NCBI RefSeq assembly: GCF_017115085.1 | Contig: NZ_JABXKJ010000073.1 | Span: 1 to 38,816 of the forward strand | Length of the DNA: 38,816 bases | Origin: Nostoc sp. NMS7 | Lineage (GTDB): Bacteria > Cyanobacteriota > Cyanobacteriia > Cyanobacteriales > Nostocaceae | Direction: 5' to 3' | Shown here: positions 35,776-38,816 of the stretch, one piece after another | How the letters are laid out: each line of letters begins with the position of its first letter | Numbering within the stretch: the stretch's first letter is position 1 | Translations under genes and position numbers: made by a program | Notes under the pieces: model-generated | Told to the model about the DNA's origin: nothing | Database searches by the model: none | What the model saw: the letters and a program-made list of their open reading frames with translations, nothing else

Positions 35776-36918
35776 ATGGCACGAAAACTGCGCCGCCTCC
35801 CCAAAATAGTAAATAGGGCATATCAAGATGAGTTCTATCACCAACCAGGGACTATACCTGGAACCATTATTATTGATGCAGATGCTCCACAACCGATAAT
35901 TTTCTTGATTGACTATAACCAAACCAATTTCACCCGCGAACAAATAGCAACCCCAGAGGAGTGTGTCCCATATCTGGAGATGAAATCTGTTTCTTGGGTA
36001 GATGTGCAAGGTTTAGGCAGTCAAGACATATTACAACGATTGGGTAAGGTTTTTAAGTTACATCCTCTAGTTTTAGAAGATGTAGTCAATGTACCAGAGC
36101 GTCCCAAAACAGAGGATTATGAAGACCAATTGCTATTCATTAGCCGCATGGTAGTAGCAAAGGAAAGAACATGTGGTTTTTACAGTGAGCAAGTGAGTTT
36201 AATATTAGGTAAAAATTATTTGCTCACAGTTCAAGAAGAACCAGAACATGATTGCTTTGAAGCGGTGCGATCGCGAATTGAAAAAAATAAAGGTACTATC
36301 CGTAAACAGGGAGCGGATTATTTAGCTTACGCTCTATTAGATGCGATTATTGATGGCTTTTTTCCTGTGCTGGAGCTTTATGGTGAGCGAATTGAAGAGT
36401 TAGAGGAAGAAGTAATAGTTAAACCTACTCCGCAAACACTACAAAATATTTATCAAATTCGGCGAGAATTACTGCAACTACGTCGTGCTATCTGGCCCCA
36501 GCGAGATGCAATTAATGCCTTAATTCGAGATGGCAGTGATTTAATTAGTGAAGAAGTACGAATCTACCTGCGAGATTGTTATGACCATACGGTGCAAGTA
36601 ATGGATATGGTGGAAACCTACCGAGAACTAGCATCTGGATTAATGGATGTCTACCTCTCAGCAGTGGGCAATAAAATGAATGAAATCATGAAGGTGCTAA
36701 CAATAGTTTCAACAATTTTTATTCCCCTGACTTTCGTGGCAGGAATATATGGGATGAATTTCAATACTGAGAAATCACCATATAATATGCCTGAGTTGAA
36801 TTGGTATTGGGGCTACCCAATGTGCTTGGCAGTAATGGCTGCGATCGCACTTGGTTTGCTAATCTTTTTTTGGCGACGAGGCTGGCTGCAAAATTCTGTA
36901 ACAATCAAGCGCAATTAA
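35776..36918 (+). CDS. corA: CorA-family magnesium/cobalt transporter
   Basis: A 380-residue CorA channel, which forms a pentamer in the plasma membrane for Mg2+ (and Co2+) uptake. The N-terminal ~300 residues are the cytoplasmic funnel, with LEDVVNVPERPKTEDYEDQL and the long helix LPxLELYGERIEELEEEV-type sequence. Two membrane helices lie at the C-terminus; the first ends in the signature YGMNF (GMN at 326-328), followed by LAVMAAIALGLLIFFWRR. ATG start at 35776; no Shine-Dalgarno is seen. A MITE sits 34 bp after the stop. Confidence 0.94.
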   Translation: MARKLRRLPKIVNRAYQDEFYHQPGTIPGTIIIDADAPQPIIFLIDYNQTNFTREQIATPEECVPYLEMKSVSWVDVQGLGSQDILQRLGKVFKLHPLVLEDVVNVPERPKTEDYEDQLLFISRMVVAKERTCGFYSEQVSLILGKNYLLTVQEEPEHDCFEAVRSRIEKNKGTIRKQGADYLAYALLDAIIDGFFPVLELYGERIEELEEEVIVKPTPQTLQNIYQIRRELLQLRRAIWPQRDAINALIRDGSDLISEEVRIYLRDCYDHTVQVMDMVETYRELASGLMDVYLSAVGNKMNEIMKVLTIVSTIFIPLTFVAGIYGMNFNTEKSPYNMPELNWYWGYPMCLAVMAAIALGLLIFFWRRGWLQNSVTIKRN

Positions 36919-36951
36919 AGATTTCAGATGAGCGATGAGTTGAATATATAT

Positions 36952-37074
36952 TAGACTTCTTGCATAAATCAAAAAAAGAACCCCACCCCGCCTTTGACTT
37001 ACGTCAAATTCTCCCCTAAGAGCCTGCTCTTAGGGGCTGGGGGTGGGGTGTTAGGGACTTTTGCAAGAGGTCTA
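36952..37074. mobile_element. MITE-like element with four nested or adjacent stems
   Basis: Ends are TAGACTTCTTGCATAA and TTTTGCAAGAGGTCTA (imperfect inverse, TA at both tips). Inside are CCCCACCCC 36981-36989 / GGGGTGGGG 37040-37048, TTTGAC 36993-36998 / GTCAAA 37003-37008, and CCCCTAAGAGC 37013-37023 / GCTCTTAGGGG 37026-37036. No coding content. Confidence 0.8.
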
Positions 37075-37106
37075 TTCATTAGCACCAGGAGTTAGGATTC
37101 TGAGTT

Positions 37107-37802
37107 ATGAGGAGTAGCGACCAGAATTTAATAGTTTTGACGATTTATATTATCGGTGTTTCCTATGTTTTTAACCGCATGGTTGAATCCATCGACGACC
37201 AAATTAAGTTTGAGTTTAAAAAAGGAATTCTTGAGGAGCAACTCAAAGAACAAAATCTCGACGATAAAATTGGAATTTCCTTTAAACTCAAATCCTCATA
37301 CCCAATTGACGATTTGAAAGATTTAGGAATTAGCATTGAAAATAAATCTGATAATGTTGCCGTATACGTTGACTGGGACAATAGCTCTTTGGTAGTTGAA
37401 CATAGTAAGCAATCGCGCCGCGTGATTCGGAAATCACCAGACTTAACCCGCGACTTAGCAGTACCCCAAAGTCCTAGCCTGATTGCCCCCAAGAAAACAC
37501 TTTCGGAAACGGTGACAGCAGAAGATGTTTTTGAGCGCGATCAAGTAGCTGGAACCTATTTAGCTAAAAAACCACTAATTGATATCAATGGGCTGCAAAA
37601 AGGGCAAAAAAAGTTGTACAACGACTTTATTAACAGAAGAAAGGAATTGGACTTTTCCCTGCAACTGGTGCTACGGATATCTGAAGTACGTTTAGGTCTA
37701 TCCCCAGGTCGTGATTTCCCTGCCATTAGCATTATCAATTGTCCTTTCACAGTCAGGAAACTACCTTGGACTTACGCTCTACCTTGGAATAAAAAGAAGT
37801 AA
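37107..37802 (+). CDS. Conserved-looking hypothetical protein with N-terminal membrane anchor
   Basis: 231 residues. A single hydrophobic segment at about 8-24 (LIVLTIYIIGVSYVFN) anchors a soluble domain with IGISFKLKSSYPIDDLKDLG, NVAVYVDWDNSSLVVE and LDFSLQLVLRISEVRLGL. I do not recognise a named family. Alternating hydrophobic pattern in the middle suggests beta strands. It ends about 50 bp before rnpB on the same strand. Real gene by codon pattern; function unknown. Confidence 0.7.
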   Translation: MRSSDQNLIVLTIYIIGVSYVFNRMVESIDDQIKFEFKKGILEEQLKEQNLDDKIGISFKLKSSYPIDDLKDLGISIENKSDNVAVYVDWDNSSLVVEHSKQSRRVIRKSPDLTRDLAVPQSPSLIAPKKTLSETVTAEDVFERDQVAGTYLAKKPLIDINGLQKGQKKLYNDFINRRKELDFSLQLVLRISEVRLGLSPGRDFPAISIINCPFTVRKLPWTYALPWNKKK

Positions 37803-37852
37803 TGCCATGTGAACATACTATGCCAACCAAGTTAAGATTACACTGGATCTAA

Positions 37853-38280
37853 GGAGAGAGTAGGCGCAGGCAGTTGCAGATCAGTCATAGTCACTGGTTT
37901 GAGGAAAGTCCGGACTCCCGAAAGACCAAACTTGCTGGATAACGTCCAGTGCGAGCGATCGTGAGGATAGTGCCACAGAAAGATACCGCTAATTAGTCAT
38001 TAGTCATTAGTCATTAGTCATTTGTAAAAAAACAAAGGATAAAGGACAAATGACAAAGGACAAATTTGGTAAGGGTGCAAAGGTGCGGTAAGAGCGCACC
38101 AGCAGTATCGAGAGGTGCTGGCTCGGTAAACCCCGGTTGGGAGCAAGGCGATAGGAACTATGGTTGGTCTTTTACCAGTTCCGCTCAATGAGAGCCGCTA
38201 GAGGCGTCTGGTAACAGGCGTCCCAGATAGATAACTGCCCTCGCAAGAGAACAGAACCCGGCTTATGTCCTGCTCTCTCC
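37853..38280 (+). ncRNA. rnpB: RNase P RNA
   Basis: The catalytic RNA that trims tRNA 5' leaders. P1 pairs GGAGAGAG (37853-37860) with CTCTCTCC (38273-38280). The conserved GAGGAAAGTCCGGACTCCC (37911-37929), GTGCCACAGAAAGATACCGC (37970-37989), GGTAAACCCCG (38125-38135) and AGAACCCGGCTTATGTCC (38253-38270) are all present. Heptamer repeats of the TAGTCAT type lie inside (about 37994-38066), in the variable arm, as known for heterocyst-forming cyanobacteria. 428 nt by the P1 ends. Confidence 0.96.
37994..38066. repeat. Heptamer repeats inside rnpB
   Basis: TTAGTCATTAGTCATTAGTC-type run followed, after a poly-A spacer, by AAAGGACAAATGACAAAGGA; the halves can partly pair and so extend an RNA arm without touching the core. 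Confidence 0.85.
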
Positions 38281-38289
38281 TCTGTAATG

Positions 38290-38327
38290 GAGTATGAACC
38301 TTTCACGGTTTGTACTCTATTATTTTT
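38290..38327 (+). terminator. Terminator of rnpB
   Basis: GAGTATGAACC 38290-38300 pairs with GGTTTGTACTC 38307-38317 (with G-U pairs), followed by TATTATTTTTT. Confidence 0.8.
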
Positions 38328-38341
38328 TGTACGGATTTTGG

Positions 38342-38370
38342 GCGTAAGCGAAGCTCGTCGTAGACATCGC
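38342..38370 (-). repeat. Small dispersed repeat (21 bp)
   Basis: On the minus strand: GCGAT, 21 bases (38365-38345, GTCTACGACGAGC...), CGC. Same architecture as at 4615, 11589 and 25664. Confidence 0.8.
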
Positions 38371-38381
38371 TAATTCATAAT

Positions 38382-38816
38382 TTAAAGCATTCCCAGTATC
38401 TCTAATGCTGTATCCAGATGCCATTTAACCCGATAGAGTCCAAACAGCTTCTCTTGACTGTACCGTGCTGGGTACTCTAGCTTCTTTCCCTCCATCGTCA
38501 CTTTGAGCAATGCTGACTGTTCTGGTGTAGGTGTTCCCATCGTCTCTAGGGTTGCTTCTAGCGCTTGTACTTGAGAAAGCATAGGAGACTTCAATCCTTT
38601 ATTCTCTGACACTTGCTTGCAGGCTATAACAGGGAAGGTCAGGAGTGCAGCGTTAATGTAGGATGCTTTATCAGCAGGGTTGCCTATTGCTTGAATGCCG
38701 TACTGTATCAAGCATAAATCGCGTAATGCTCTCAAGCTTTTAAGTTCTAATTCTGTGCGTGTAAGTAGAACGAGGTGAAAAAACCAAACTATGTAAAGAT
38801 AAGTAAATACGTAGAA
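38382..38816 (-). CDS. Hypothetical protein, 5' end probably outside the window
   Basis: The minus-strand frame is open from the window edge to the stop at 38382. The clear protein-like part begins around RTELELKSLRALRDLCLIQY and continues with AIGNPADKASYINAALLTFP, TMGTPTPEQSALLK and YSQEKLFGLYRVKWHLDTAL. A TTG at 38735 would give 117 residues, but protein-like sequence continues ~9 codons above it, so the true start is further up. No ATG is in frame within the window. I do not recognise the family; helical, no membrane segment. Confidence 0.5.
   Translation of the reverse strand, partial: FYVFTYLYIVWFFHLVLLTRTELELKSLRALRDLCLIQYGIQAIGNPADKASYINAALLTFPVIACKQVSENKGLKSPMLSQVQALEATLETMGTPTPEQSALLKVTMEGKKLEYPARYSQEKLFGLYRVKWHLDTALEILGML

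Overview
The window is chromosomal DNA from a filamentous, Nostoc-like cyanobacterium. Three sequence traits point there. The octamer GCGATCGC (HIP1) occurs throughout. Tandem heptamer repeats of the TAGTCAT and GAGTTAG type lie between genes and even inside rnpB. Many very small dispersed repeats and MITE-like hairpin elements are present. Gene content agrees: an SLH/OprB-type iron porin, a monocistronic CIRCE-controlled groEL, DUF1400, DUF2301 and paired DUF6887/DUF6888 proteins.

Layout. 1-126 is the 3' end of a heptad-repeat (coiled-coil) gene. 338-2227 is an S9 peptidase. 2348-5158 is an accessory patch: a GIY-YIG nuclease fusion, a DUF4926-type small protein, a DUF6888/DUF6887 pair, and duplicated scraps of an S9 peptidase 3' end. 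5264-15261 is mostly housekeeping: pheS (-), surE, an MBL hydrolase, a structured non-coding region, ribF, a MoxR ATPase, a diheme cytochrome and secA. 15366-18513 is a second accessory patch: a broken aspartic protease, DUF3800, an orphan antitoxin with a toxin stub, a nonsense-interrupted ORF, and a small protein plus HNH nuclease. 18659-25157 holds a TrmJ-type methyltransferase, a class-A beta-lactamase-like protein, dprA (-), a DUF1400-SGNH hydrolase, and a YdcF-like/DUF2301 pair (-). 25965-32877 holds a hypothetical gene, the iron porin, thioredoxin (-), a truncated gene (-), fabG and a WecA/MraY-type transferase (-). 33022-38816 holds groEL2, a 42/63-bp minisatellite, MITEs, corA, a membrane-anchored hypothetical gene, rnpB and a partial gene (-) at the edge.

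Genes are mostly monocistronic. Visible couplings are DUF6888-DUF6887 (4-bp overlap), the small protein plus HNH gene (2-bp gap) and DUF2301-YdcF-like (1-bp overlap). Regulation is clearest at groEL2, where a perfect CIRCE overlaps a sigma70-type promoter.

The points most worth a second look are: (1) a roughly 450-nt hairpin-rich region (8598-9045) upstream of ribF with nested long-range pairing, possibly a HEARO/omega-type RNA without its nuclease; (2) a 21-bp mini-element inserted inside GCGATCGC sites, shown by two paralogous copies with and without it, and once in frame inside a cytochrome gene; (3) a compact three-way-junction RNA just upstream of DUF3800, with 44-bp direct repeats flanking the locus; (4) S9-peptidase 3'-end copies bordering the GIY-YIG patch; (5) an aspartic-protease pseudogene whose DTG became DTI through a HIP1-like sequence. 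All of this is read by eye; no alignment or folding program was run.
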